NCBI GenBank assembly: GCA_000611715.1
Contig: AZYM01000265.1
Coordinates: 1 to 64,000, forward strand
Direction: 5' to 3'
Source: Scolecobasidium constrictum UM 578
Taxonomy: Eukaryota > Ascomycota > Dothideomycetes > Venturiales > Sympoventuriaceae
DNA: 64,000 bases
A program made the position numbers and the translations under genes. Below the pieces are notes generated by a model, which ran no database searches, was not told the DNA's origin, and saw nothing but the letters and a program-made list of their open reading frames with translations. Shown in pieces: positions 22,000-32,589 of the stretch; within the stretch, counting starts at the first letter, position 1, and each line of letters opens with the position of its first letter.

Positions 22000-22512
22000 C
22001 TATGGAGCAACATCTGGAATGGCAGCAATGGCCTCAATCTCCACCAAGAAGTTGCCTGGCAGCTTGCCGACCTCAACAGCCGTACGAGCTGGCTTCGGAC
22101 TTGGGAGCAGCTTTCCGTACACACCGTTCATTGCAGCATAGTCGTCCATGGATGCGAGGAACACGGTGGTCTTCATGACGTAGTCCCACGAAGTGCCAGC
22201 CTCCTCGAGGATCACGCCAATGTTGGCGATGACTTGTGCCTGTGGGATGTCAGTATATGCACGCTTGAACATGGAAGTGATGGAACATACCGTCTGCTCC
22301 TCAATACCGCCTGCGACAATGGTGCCGTTCTTGGACGGGACAGTACCAGCAGTGAAAACAATGCCCTTTGATGTCCAGGCACCACCAGACAGGATTGGAC
22401 CTTGGCTGCCCAAATATGTGACGATGGGCTCCGCGCCTTTGCCGGTCGGGGCGGCAGCCACGAAGCCAGCAAGGGTGATGAAAGGAGTGAGGAGTGACAG
22501 AAGCTGGACCAT
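22000..22512 (-). CDS. RidA/YjgF-family protein with signal peptide
   Basis: RidA (YjgF/YER057c/UK114) family: small trimeric proteins that hydrolyse reactive enamine/imine intermediates to keto acids and ammonia. Exons 22512-22291 and 22239-22000 encode 153 residues. The 51-bp intron (22290-22240; donor GTATGT, branch CTGAC, acceptor ACAG) is a multiple of three with no stop, so it would read through as 17 extra residues inside a conserved region. Removing it gives GGIEEQT joined to AQVIANIGVILEEAGTSW, as in the family. The conserved Arg of the ligand site is in PARTAVEVGKLP. Unlike ordinary cytosolic or mitochondrial RidA, residues 1-22 (MVQLLSLLTPFITLAGFVAA...) look like a secretory signal peptide, and an NGT sequon follows. 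It is divergent from the L-amino acid oxidase gene at 24383. Confidence 0.9.
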   Translation of the reverse strand: MVQLLSLLTPFITLAGFVAAAPTGKGAEPIVTYLGSQGPILSGGAWTSKGIVFTAGTVPSKNGTIVAGGIEEQTVCSITSMFKRAYTDIPQAQVIANIGVILEEAGTSWDYVMKTTVFLASMDDYAAMNGVYGKLLPSPKPARTAVEVGKLPGNFLVEIEAIAAIPDVAP

Positions 22513-24382
22513 TTTGTGTGATTGGTGTTTAGGACTTTGGTGAATGATGATCTGCAAAGATTGACTTGTGGCAGCTGGGAAATGGTCGGTCAGAATATAT
22601 GTGCATATATATATTTGTCTACAACATACCAAGATCTTTCGTATACCGTTCCAGTAAGCCAGCAAAACGTGCAACATGTCAACCCACGCGCGCAACCGAC
22701 ATCTTGCTCAAGAATTGCCAAGTGCCATCAACAGCAGACTTGGCCTTCACAACGGATCCGAAGATAAAGGCAGCGCTGATATTTACTCAATGGATATCTG
22801 CATCATTACTCTCTTATCATCAGGTGCCAGCAAACGCCGAAACTAGGAAGCTGATCGGACATCATCTTCGTGATCCAGAGCATCCATAGTGGAGCGCTCG
22901 TGTTCAGCACCGTGGTCGGCAGGATGCCCATGGGACTTTTCCCGTCGCCAAGCGCACGTTATGTTCGGTTATTCTCCGGGAAAACGTGTTAGTGTTGGGG
23001 ACTATCTGTGAGGCATTTCGAGGCGAGCTCAAAGATGGCCTGACCGGCAGCTGGCAGCCGCCTTGTGATGGACGCTGTCATACTCGTTAGACGTGACATT
23101 GTGGCGAGGCGCACGAAGCGCAGATGGTCATGCAGGCAGACGGTACGAAAATCTTCTGGAAAGTACAAGCATAAGCCTTTTAGCAAAGCTCGATTTTCTT
23201 GCCGAACCATAATCGGGAAAGGCGCGCTTCGGGAAGACGGGTGCAAACACCGCATCGAGGTCGTCGGGTAGCTTGATGTGGGGATCAAGCAAAGTTGTGC
23301 TGGGAAATGCAGTGGCTCGGGTCGGAAGTGATGACGCAGAGGGCGTCGCCAGCGACTTTGGACACGCGTAGTTGTGAGACACTTCACGCACTTGTGGTCA
23401 CGACGCTGCGATAAGACTACTAGCTTGGCAACTTGGCAACCTCAAAGAACCTGCATAGAACACGGCACGAACGCAGCGGCCTCAGATAAGACATCCTTGC
23501 CCGCCGGCCAATACGCAGCCAGCCTCACACGTTATGGCATTCTGATTATGCGGTGACATGGACAAAGTTCCGTTCCATTGCAGCGCACTAGAGGCAGTTC
23601 TTCGTCCCGGGAAAGGCAGGTACGAATGCAGGTCAACGCATGGAGTACTCCAACTGGCTGGCTTGTGCGCACAGCTTTTCTCCGTGCACAACGTCCCCGG
23701 CCGAGATCTGGAAAGATATGGAGTTGACATACGCCCTTCATCTGGCTGACCAATCGAAGTCATTCGCGATTCGCTGCTTTGTACGAACTTCTCCGCCTGA
23801 TCTTGGGCTTCCTCGACCTTGATCCTTGCGAGAAAAGTTTCCCGCGATAACGGATGGCGGGTGTGCGTAGGTCCTTGGACCGCCGCCTTGATCGACCATT
23901 GCTTCCAATTACCAACTGCGATGTGTGATATGTTGATCGTACCACGTGTGTTGGGTCGGCTTCCACACTACTGGACTCGTGTATGCACATGGACGACTCC
24001 ACAGTACGCCCGATGTCAACTTTTCTTGAGCAAGAGTATTTCCACATCAGGGTCCTGAAGATGTTGGCCTACGCCCAAGTACCATCGTCATACAGCAGGG
24101 ATGCTGAACCTATCCGAGGCACTTCCATATACTATTCCAGGTCTCGAACGCATTTAGCTTCATTGTCATGAAGTATTCCTTATCAGTGGATGTGGGATGT
24201 TGTGCAATGGATGAACGGCGAAGTTGCCGCTCGCTTCGACAATGTCGAATGACTTTACGGCATTATCATTCCGAGAAGTTGTATATACGATCATAAGTGT
24301 TATAAGAGGGACATCCTGCAGCACTGCTGTGGAAGGGCCACTCTTGTCGATCATCTAGATCTTTCCATCCACAAGACTCATC
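22513..24382. other. Divergent intergenic region between RidA-like and oxidase genes
   Basis: About 1.9 kb with no supported gene. An AT-rich TATATATAT stretch at 22604-22615 lies about 95 bp upstream of the RidA-like start, and TATAAG at 24301-24306 lies about 77 bp upstream of the oxidase start. A minus-strand frame at 23128-23391 has a short protein-like piece but no identifiable domain. Confidence 0.45.
24301..24306 (+). promoter_or_regulatory. Candidate TATA box of the oxidase gene
   Basis: TATAAG followed by AGGG, 77 bp upstream of the start codon of the L-amino acid oxidase gene, in the usual range for a fungal TATA element. Assigned by motif and position only. Confidence 0.45.
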
Positions 24383-26529
24383 ATGGGCAAAGCTTCGACA
24401 TTCGCTGTCAGCGCCCTCTCGGCCATCTCTGCTATCGCCAAGCCCCTCGGCTATGACAATGGCGGCGCCATCACATTCCGAGGACCATTCACTGTCGCCT
24501 ACGACTCCGTCCACAATGTGCATGTAGACTTTGCAGACGACTTTGAAGGTCATGTTAAGCTTGTCCACGGATCATGCAACATCAAGCAGGCCAGCGATTG
24601 CCATCATGAGGTCAGCAATGTCTTCGTGCGACGAGATCGACGTCCCGAGCGATTCGTCTGGGTCGTGCCGGAAGATGCTCTGCACGAGGGATGTCTACAC
24701 GCATACTCGGGCGATGTACTTGTCGGTCGAAGTGCGCCAATCACAGTCGCGCATCCTCGACAGAAGCGTGACGAGATCTCAGCGGTCGCCGACATGACTG
24801 GACCCTGGTTCGATGGTGTTGCGGCAATGTCAGCTAGCAATCAATCCGATGTCTTTGTCACCGAGGCCAAGAACAAGTCCATTGCGATCATTGGCGGTGG
24901 AATGGCTGGTCTGCTGACCTCCCACCTTCTCGAGTCAGTCGGCGTCACGAACTGGCACATTGTTGAGTCCAGTGGGCGTATCGGCGGCCGCATCCGCACC
25001 AAGTACCTCGCTGGCAGCTCTCCCGATGAGTACCAGTACCAGGAGATGGGTCCAATGCGTTTCCCAGTGTCTGTACGCTACGCCGATACCAACGAGACCT
25101 TGGACATCCAAGATCACAAGATGGTGTTCCAGCTGGCTGATGTTCTGAACCAATTGAACGGCAACAACTCTGATCTGGCAGTCAACTTCATTCCGTGGAT
25201 CCAGTCTTCGCCAAATGTTCCAGCTGCATCGGGTGGTATTCGCAAGCCAAATGGCCTCATCCCAAGTGCGGCTGAGATTCGAGCCAATTCTTCCCTCCGT
25301 GCGCCAGCACAGAACATCTCCACCATGGACGCAGTTGCTGAGGGACAAGACGCCATTGAGGAGTTCATCGACCTGACACCAGAGCGCATGCGAAACGTCT
25401 CCACCAATGTCTTCAAGGCGCACAAGGAAGCCATTGAGAAGGGTCTCTTCCAATGGTCTGAAGCCATGTATCTGAAGTACGAGCTCGGCCTCGACGCCAA
25501 TACTGTCGACTATGCTGCAGGCTCTGGCTCGTCTCCAATGTGGGGCGACTGGTATGATTCTGTCTACTTCGCCGCAACGACCTGGCGCACCATCGACAAG
25601 GGTCTTGAGTCTCTGCCACGCGCATTCCTTCCTCTTGTCCAAGACAAGCTCACGCTGAATCGCTCCGTTGAGGCATTGTCATATGACGAGGAGAGCGAGA
25701 AGGTCTCTGTCCACTGGCGCAATGATCCATACACCGTGGAGACTGAGAGCGAAGAGTACGATTATGCCGTTGTGGCCGTCCCGTTCACCAAGGTGCGGAC
25801 ATGGAGAACACCAAAGTACTCCAGCTTGCTCACCAGAGCTATTCAAACCATGAATTACCAGCAGTCGTGCAAGGTTGCGCTGCACTTCAAGACTCGCTTC
25901 TGGGAGCAGCTTGATCCTCCAATCATCGGTGGCTGTGGCTGTGAGTAGAATCTTTTTTCCAGTATCTTGTGTGGAGGTGCTGATGCAAAGTTCTAGCGAC
26001 TGATATTTATGGTGTCGGTTCCGTTTGCTACCCAGCGTATGAGATCAACTCGACCTGGCCGGGTGTCATCCTTGCTTCGTACGCCTCGGGGACTCCAGCA
26101 AGATCCGTCGCCGCCATGTCTGATGAGGATCATGTTGGTCTCATCTACAGGGCCATGGTCGAGGTCCACGGGGAAGACATCATCAAGGAGCAGTACACCG
26201 GCAACTATGACAGACAGTGCTGGGAGACTGATGAGCACCAGGCAGGTGCATGGGTATGTTTGCACACTTGCTAATCTTGCAATTTCTCCGCTAACGTGAA
26301 ACAGGCGGCTCCTTTCCTCGGTCAGCAAGAACTGTACATGCCTGCTTACTACAACACCGAGTACAAGACAGTCTTCATTGGCGAGCACACGTCCATCACT
26401 CATGCTTGGATTTTCTCCGCACTGGACTCTGCTGTTCGAGGCACGGCTCAGTTGCTGCTCGATATGGGTCTAGTCGATGAGGCCAAGCAAGTGACTGAGG
26501 AGTGGATGGGCAGATGGATCACGATCTAA
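24383..26529 (+). CDS. Secreted L-amino acid oxidase (flavin amine oxidase family)
   Basis: FAD enzyme that oxidises L-amino acids to imino acids with release of hydrogen peroxide; the imino acid then hydrolyses to keto acid and ammonia. Three exons (24383-25940, 25997-26253, 26305-26529; introns of 56 and 51 bp) encode 679 residues, typical of fungal LAAOs. The first 20 or so residues resemble a signal peptide. The dinucleotide-binding motif is IAIIGGGMAGLL (GGGMAG at 171-176), followed by the amine-oxidase RIGGRIRT (199-206). The last exon holds the second FAD-binding segment, FIGEHTSITHAWIFSALDSA. At least nine N-glycosylation sequons are visible, consistent with secretion. The intron 1 junction restores IIGGCGSTDIYGVGS. 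Which amino acids it prefers cannot be read from sequence. Confidence 0.9.
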
Positions 26530-26836
26530 TGATTGAGATGAATGATGAAAAAGATATGGACGATGCAACCACGTGTTTACGTGTGCAGATCATATCGGCT
26601 CCAAGCTGAATATTGACTGGCAGCCCAGTCAACTAATGAAGAATGATGATTTGCTCTTGAATGTCACGAAACTTGTTCAGTGCGAGGGCACAAGACGACG
26701 TGTTCGTGGAGCTATGATGTGGAACCCGAGATGCCTGAGGCAGAAATGCTCGTTATTCAGGCCTCCAAGCTGACTTTCCCTCGCCTTGTTTCATCTCATC
26801 CTTTCTCTCATCCTCGATGCTGGCGTCGGGTCAACT
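26530..26836. other. Intergenic between oxidase and HET gene 3
   Basis: About 305 bp, same-strand spacing between the two genes. No feature recognised beyond a likely promoter. Confidence 0.35.
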
Positions 26837-29044
26837 ATGTTTTGCGCTCGCTGTCAAGCTTTCGTTACCAACTGGACTCGAGAGTTCAAGACCAATGACG
26901 ATGGAACTCCACACTTCTCTCGCTATTCCGAGCGCCTACACGAATCTCTTGCTGGACTACGTCAGTCTTCTGCAGCAGGCTGCTCAATTTGCAGAAATGC
27001 GTGGCATACATTGATCGCCCGAGAGCAGAAAGCTTTGCCTGCCGACAGCTCATGCGATTTTGAGGTTATGCCCGATGGAGGTCGTCCCATGTTGAAAGTC
27101 ACGTTCCACTCGTCGAAGGGGCCTTCAACTTCTCGTATGCTAGCGATGTTTCTCCGGCAGAACGAAGACCTAGCCGAGTCAAAGATCTTGGAAGAAGTGA
27201 ACAGCATGGACCGGACATCCACGGGCGCAGATTCGAGCTTCAAGCTTGCGAGCTTCTGGCTAAAGCGCTGCATCGAAGAGCACAATGACTGCCCGAAACC
27301 GAAAGGCTTTCTGCCCACCAGAGTACTCGATGTGCTTTCGCGCGATGACGATGGAAGTGTCAAGCTTGTCAATACAGCCGAGCTAGATGATGCTGACAGG
27401 GATCTGCCTTATGTTGCACTGTCCCACTGCTGGGGAATCGAACGCTTTTTAACGACCACGACCAAGAACATCGAAGAGCACAAACGCTGCATACCAATGA
27501 CCGGTCTGCCAAAGTCCTTCCAAGATGCCGTCACGACGGTCATAAATCTGGGCTTGCGATTCATCTGGATTGACAGTCTTTGCATCATCCAAGACTCCGC
27601 TGACGATTGGCGATCCGAGAGTGTTCAAATGTGCAACATTTATGCTCAAGCTCTTCTTTGCATCACTTCGGCTCACTCCTCTGGCGCGCATGGTGGCATG
27701 TTCGTCCGTCGCGATGGCGTTCGAAGCATGCCTTTTGAGATCGTGCTTGAGACACCGGCTAAGCCGATACGACTACTATACATGCCTGCCGGGCAGCGAG
27801 AAGTGTCGTGGCAGCTGAGTGATTTGCCTTTGTATACACGCGCCTGGTGTTTTCAAGAGATGATTCTCTCAACGCGCAACCTGATTTTTGACCCCGATGG
27901 CATCAAATGGGAATGTCTGACAACAGCGGGATCAGAGCGCATGCTGCAAACAAGCACGATGAGAAACACGCAAGACATCAAGGCCGTACAGTCTTCACTG
28001 AAGAGGCACATCTCCGCCATCGACTTCTTCGATAATCTTCGTGAAGGTGATCTCACGGTGCAGGGCTCTATGTGGCAAAGCCTTGTCAAAGACTATGCAA
28101 ACCGTAATTTAACGAAGTACTCGGACAAGCTGATTGCCATTGCAGGTGTCGCTCAAGAAGCCGAGAAGCGGACTAAGAACAAGTATCTCGCAGGCCTCTG
28201 GCGAGATCATCTCTTCATGAACCTAGTGTGGTATGTCCACAGTAGCATAGGAGATGATCGATTTGATCATGAAAATCGAGAACTGCCAGGCGATCTGCCA
28301 TACAGGGAGACAGACTCTGTCGCACCTTCGTGGTCGTGGGCTTCGATCAATTGGCGGATCTCGTACGATACGTTCCTGCAACAGAAGCAATTCTGCGAGA
28401 TCATCGATGCTCAAGTGGACGGCACACAGCAGATCATGACAGGCCGTATCACAATACATGGTGACATGCGCGAGCTGTACATCCCTTCTCGTAAAGGCCC
28501 TCGCAACTCAACCTTGTTCAAGCTACCAACAGAATATCGATACACAAACGAGCATAAACTCAGCGTGCCTTTGTTCCACGTCGATCACGTAATGCTCGCA
28601 ACAACAGAGCCTCCGTCCATGCTTTCACGCGGGCAGCTGTTTCCTGTGCGATGGCAACCAGAAGACACCTGGGACGAAGAAAGACCAGTCACCTTCATCG
28701 CCATCATGCGCCGGCCTCGTCTGGAGAACAATCCACTTGAGATGAGGAGGCAGGTTATCTACACACTTGCGTTGCTCCCATCAGGAGACAAGGAGAACGA
28801 ATACCGCCGTATTGGCCTTGCGATGTGGGAGGATTGCAGTTGGTTTGGCTACCAGTGCGCCGAGGATCACAAGATCAAGCTTGCGGCATGGAAGAAGCTG
28901 GGAAGATCATGGAATAGAGTCAAGGCTCCAGTCCTATGCGAAGATCCGGATCATCAGCATCCGGTCGAACACAGTCCGCTACCAGCGGAAGATGCGTATC
29001 ACACTTCAGCTGCGATGTCAAGACGCACAATCAGCATTATCTGA
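26837..29044 (+). CDS. HET-domain protein 3
   Basis: Full-length HET-family protein, single exon, 735 residues from MFCARCQAF. An earlier in-frame Met at 26786 would add 17 hydrophobic residues; I prefer the later one because HET proteins often start with this CxxC segment. N-terminal cysteines (FCARC, then GCSICRNAW) are followed by PTRVLDVL and the HET core: YVALSHCWG, GLPKSFQDAVTTVINLGLRF, WIDSLCIIQDSADDW, AHSSGAHGGMF and TRAWCFQEMILSTRNL. A C-terminal DSVAPSWSWASINW segment is the usual end-domain motif. The role is presumably in incompatibility or a related cell-death response. Its 3' end lies only 75 bp from the convergent SDR gene. Confidence 0.92.
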   Translation: MFCARCQAFVTNWTREFKTNDDGTPHFSRYSERLHESLAGLRQSSAAGCSICRNAWHTLIAREQKALPADSSCDFEVMPDGGRPMLKVTFHSSKGPSTSRMLAMFLRQNEDLAESKILEEVNSMDRTSTGADSSFKLASFWLKRCIEEHNDCPKPKGFLPTRVLDVLSRDDDGSVKLVNTAELDDADRDLPYVALSHCWGIERFLTTTTKNIEEHKRCIPMTGLPKSFQDAVTTVINLGLRFIWIDSLCIIQDSADDWRSESVQMCNIYAQALLCITSAHSSGAHGGMFVRRDGVRSMPFEIVLETPAKPIRLLYMPAGQREVSWQLSDLPLYTRAWCFQEMILSTRNLIFDPDGIKWECLTTAGSERMLQTSTMRNTQDIKAVQSSLKRHISAIDFFDNLREGDLTVQGSMWQSLVKDYANRNLTKYSDKLIAIAGVAQEAEKRTKNKYLAGLWRDHLFMNLVWYVHSSIGDDRFDHENRELPGDLPYRETDSVAPSWSWASINWRISYDTFLQQKQFCEIIDAQVDGTQQIMTGRITIHGDMRELYIPSRKGPRNSTLFKLPTEYRYTNEHKLSVPLFHVDHVMLATTEPPSMLSRGQLFPVRWQPEDTWDEERPVTFIAIMRRPRLENNPLEMRRQVIYTLALLPSGDKENEYRRIGLAMWEDCSWFGYQCAEDHKIKLAAWKKLGRSWNRVKAPVLCEDPDHQHPVEHSPLPAEDAYHTSAAMSRRTISII

Positions 29045-29119
29045 TCTTCAGAGCGGGTTGTTCCAATGCTGCACATTCCGTTTCGTTACTGAACGGTCGT
29101 AATGCTATTTAACTGGTGA

Positions 29120-30079
29120 CTACAGTCTGGACGCTGCGCGAATCTGGGCATCTGCAGCCAGACTATCTGACTTGAGCGCTGGTCTGTCGGCCTTCCCAGC
29201 AGTCGTACCCGCATCGACCGGTAGGACAACTCCAGTGATCCACTTTGCCTCTTTACTGCACAAGAACAAGATAGCATAGCCCACATCCCAAGCATCGCCT
29301 TCCTTCTTCATCAGGTTCTGATTGACCCTGGCCTGTCTCATCTCATCAGTCATTCCGCGACCTCGTACCATGGGTGTGAACACCATTCCTGGTGCTACGC
29401 AGTTGACCCTGATGTTCTCTTGCCCGTGGTGCGCAGCCATCGCACGCGTCATCTGGATGATGGCACCCTTCGAGGTCGGATACAATAAGCTAGGATTGCC
29501 ACCTAGCAGCCCACTCACAGAAGACATGTTGGCAATGGCTCCACGTCCGGCCTTTCTCATTTGTGGTATCACATGCCGGGACATCAGTACCATGCTCGTA
29601 ACATTAATGCGCATATCACGATCCCAGGCATCAAGGTCCACAGCCGTTGCGTCACCGAGCACACCTCCTACACCGACTAGCGCATGGTCAGTCATTATCG
29701 TCGATGCGAGAGTTCAAGAATACCAATGTTCACGAGCACATGTATTGCGCCGAATGCACGCACGATCTTCTCAACAGCCAACTTCACAGAGTCCTCTCGT
29801 GTGACATCGGCAATAAACACTTCCGACGTCCCGCCCTCCGCGTCAATCATCCGTTTGGTGTCCAATGCCCATTCCTCATGTGCATCCACGAGTGCGACTT
29901 TTGCACCTTGTCGAGCAAGAAGAATGGCTGTCGCTCTTCCATTGCCAATCTCACCTAAAGTCTCTCTCGTCAGTAATGATCTCCTGGATGCTCAAGCTTT
30001 GTGACTTGCCTGGAAGACGCGAGCCGGCACCGCTGACAACGGCAACATCGCCTGTGAAGTCGAACGCTTTCTTACGCAT
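29120..30079 (-). CDS. Short-chain dehydrogenase/reductase (FabG-like)
   Basis: Classical SDR, 285 residues, three exons (30079-30010, 29954-29724, 29676-29120). The cofactor loop reads SGAGSRLPGEIGNGRA after splicing. The catalytic residues have classical spacing: Ser153 (NMSS), Tyr166 and Lys170 (YPTSK). The first intron (30009-29955) starts with GCAAGT, a GC-AG intron, and is needed to restore the loop. The second (29723-29677, donor GTATTC) joins LVNI to VGVGGVLGD. Acidic residue Asp47 at the end of strand 2 suggests NAD preference, which is an inference from the family. It lies 213 bp downstream of the MFS carrier on the same strand, so the two may be co-regulated, though not as a bacterial-type operon. 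Confidence 0.88.
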
Positions 30080-30292
30080 AGTCAAAATAAGGGTGTTGCA
30101 GCACTGGAGACTAAAGAATAAAACCAGAACCCGCCGGGCCAGAGACAACAACTGTGTCCATGCAACGCTAGTCAATCATTACTCTGTATGGATTTCACCG
30201 AACTTGTGGTTCCTGCATTGCTGTCGAGTATGCTCTTCTAGCCGACGTGCGATGCCCGGATGTAAGCATCAGGCTTTCACTACTCCTCTAAT

Positions 30293-32148
30293 TTACAATA
30301 CATAGCGGAAGTCTTTGTTCTCGAAGTCCGTCTTGTCCTGCATCCCGGCTTCATCACTTCTCTCCTTGTTAGCCGGGCCGTATTTGCGATCACGTCGCCT
30401 GTTCTCCCAAAACAAATAGCCGAGCAGGATCAGGTGACATGCCCACTTGATCGCGTAGCCCACAAGCAGTCCAATCGTGGCACCACGATAGTAAGGTGCT
30501 TGCGACTGTTTGACGACAAATGGACCTGCAAAATTGCCCCAGCAGTACGCTGTGAAGACCAGGGCATTGGCCATGGATCGGTGAGTATAACCCCCCATGT
30601 TTGAGGAGATTGTCACAAGACTGATGTTGAAGCCTACACTCTGTGCATTTGTGAGCCAGAATGATACCAGCCTGCCCCATGTATTCGATCTGTTATAATT
30701 AGCCGGAGACTTCACGCAATGCAGATGCTGGAGGTACCTTGGAAGATAGCCCATGCAGGCTGATGACACCATACACATAGTGTTCGCCACGGTAGCGACC
30801 GCCAATCGTGAATTAGGGACATTCAGAGTGATTGTGCCAGCGATAAACAACGCTATAACCTGGACAGCATCGCCGACTGACTTCAGTTCTGTCGTCTTCG
30901 TCGTCGAGAAGCCCATGTCTTTGATGATCACAGTGGAGAAGGAGTTCAGAACTCCATTCGGGATGGCTGCAGCAAATACCGCGATCCATATCAAGATCAT
31001 CTTTGGGTCGTAGAATGCCACGATGGCTTGTGCCTTCTTGAACTTTTTGTTCTTGATGCCCGTTTCATTGCCGGACACGCGCTTGACTGCAAGGACTCGA
31101 TCCCTTTCGTTCAACCACCAGGCATTCGACGGTGCATCAGCAAGGACAAAGAAGATGACAAATGACCAAACACAAGTTGCGCCGCCCAGCTATAGTAGTC
31201 AGCTTACGCATTGGCAAGCCCAAGGTGGACTCACAATGAAGAAGATCAGCTCCCATCTCTCGGGGCTCAGGTCCGTCGGCAGTTTGGACACACCCATGGA
31301 GATGTACGAGCCTATGATACCTCCAAGTCCAAGCGAGGAGTACCAAATGCACTGTCGCAATGGAATCTCGCGTCTTGTGTACCAAAACCCTGTCTCTCGA
31401 TCAGCATATAACCCTTCACGAAGAACTACCTCACAACTGACCTGTCATCAATACTTGGCCTGGTGTGACTGCAGCTTCAAAGAATCCCATGATGAACCGC
31501 ACTGCCATCGCGCTGGAATAGGTCCGACATTGCGTTAGTATCAAGACCATCGCGCCCCATAAGAGGCATGCGATTCCGATTACTCGTTGAGCTGGAAACT
31601 TTCCCACGAGCCAGCCGCATGGCGCTTGTCCAAAGAAGTAACCTGCATAGACAATGGCCGACAGGTAGTTAAACTGATTACCCTGAAGGTTAAGAGCCTT
31701 CTGATAGCCAAAGAGGTTCGCGTAGTTCAGAGCTGTACGATCCATGAATTGCTGTTCGGGTTCAGTGGGGTGCCAGACGTGGTTATGCAGGCAGGCTCAC
31801 CAATCCTTGCGTCACCAGAAAAATTGGCAAGACAATCAGGTCGATCTTCCATCGAATGCGCCGATTCTGTTCACCCGTCAGCAATGCCTTCTGTCCTGTA
31901 CATCGTGATTGCAACTGACATCCGTATCAGTGATGGCTACGCCCAAGCCTTCTTGGTATTGCTGGTACCCGACAGCATCCTATGATCGATTAGCATCGAG
32001 CTGTGTTGCCAGAATGCCGACCTACCTCGTCGATAGTCTCAAGTCCAGGCACGTGCTGCTGATGCTCTTTGCGTGATGTGAGTTGACTTTCCGCATCGGT
32101 CGAGCTCAAGTCGCTTCGACCCGTAGCGACAGGCTTCAGATCTGCCAT
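30293..32148 (-). CDS. MFS transporter, anion:cation symporter (Dal5-like) family
   Basis: Twelve-helix major facilitator carrier for small organic anions (allantoate, nicotinate, tartrate and similar in known members). Seven exons (32148-32026, 31979-31920, 31866-31801, 31751-31442, 31389-31235, 31189-30738, 30689-30293) encode 520 residues; all six introns are 45-53 bp. The segments NRRIRWKIDLIVLPIFLVTQ, DRTALNYANLFG and a VRFIMGFFEAAVTPGQ helix are typical of the allantoate-permease group. The last intron (48 bp) is in frame without a stop, so unspliced reading gives a misleading insertion after YLPR. Its start faces the dienelactone-hydrolase-like gene across a 441-bp shared upstream region. 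The substrate is not predictable from sequence. Confidence 0.87.
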
Positions 32149-32589
32149 TGTTCTTGTCGGTCTTGATGAGAGATCATAGTCAAGCGTTCATGCAGATTTT
32201 GGACCAAGCCAGATTCCATGGTCGGAGACCAATGTCCGGAAAACAGCATCCTGCCCGCTTTTGAGATGGCAATGTCGAATGCCACCCTGACATCGGGGAA
32301 TTCTGGATGAAGCATGATAAATGACGATCTCTGCGAAGCTTGTCCTTTTTGGCGATGCTTGATCATGCTTGGTGGAGCACTCGGTGTTTTCATTACCCCG
32401 CGCTCGCGGCAGTTCCATGCGGTCATGATTTACGTATACTGGTCTCAAGCGCCAAAGGCCATCTTGATTACACTGGCAACTCATCTCCATGGATTGTGAT
32501 CTAATGGATAATGATCCGAGTCTCACCGATAAATGTGTCGCATCTATAGCCTACCGAGAGTCTGAGACCCTTCTGCCATCACGAACACA
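32149..32589. promoter_or_regulatory. Shared upstream region of MFS carrier and DLH-like genes
   Basis: 441 bp between divergent start codons of a carrier and a hydrolase, a layout often seen in fungal catabolic clusters with one regulator site set. I could not identify a specific binding palindrome with confidence. Confidence 0.4.

Noticed and set aside
22989..23391. Overlapping minus-strand frames of 132 and 87 codons
   Set aside because: One contains a short protein-like run (LPDDLDAVFAPVFPKRAFPD) but it has no family match and no credible exons on either side, so I left it out of the gene list.
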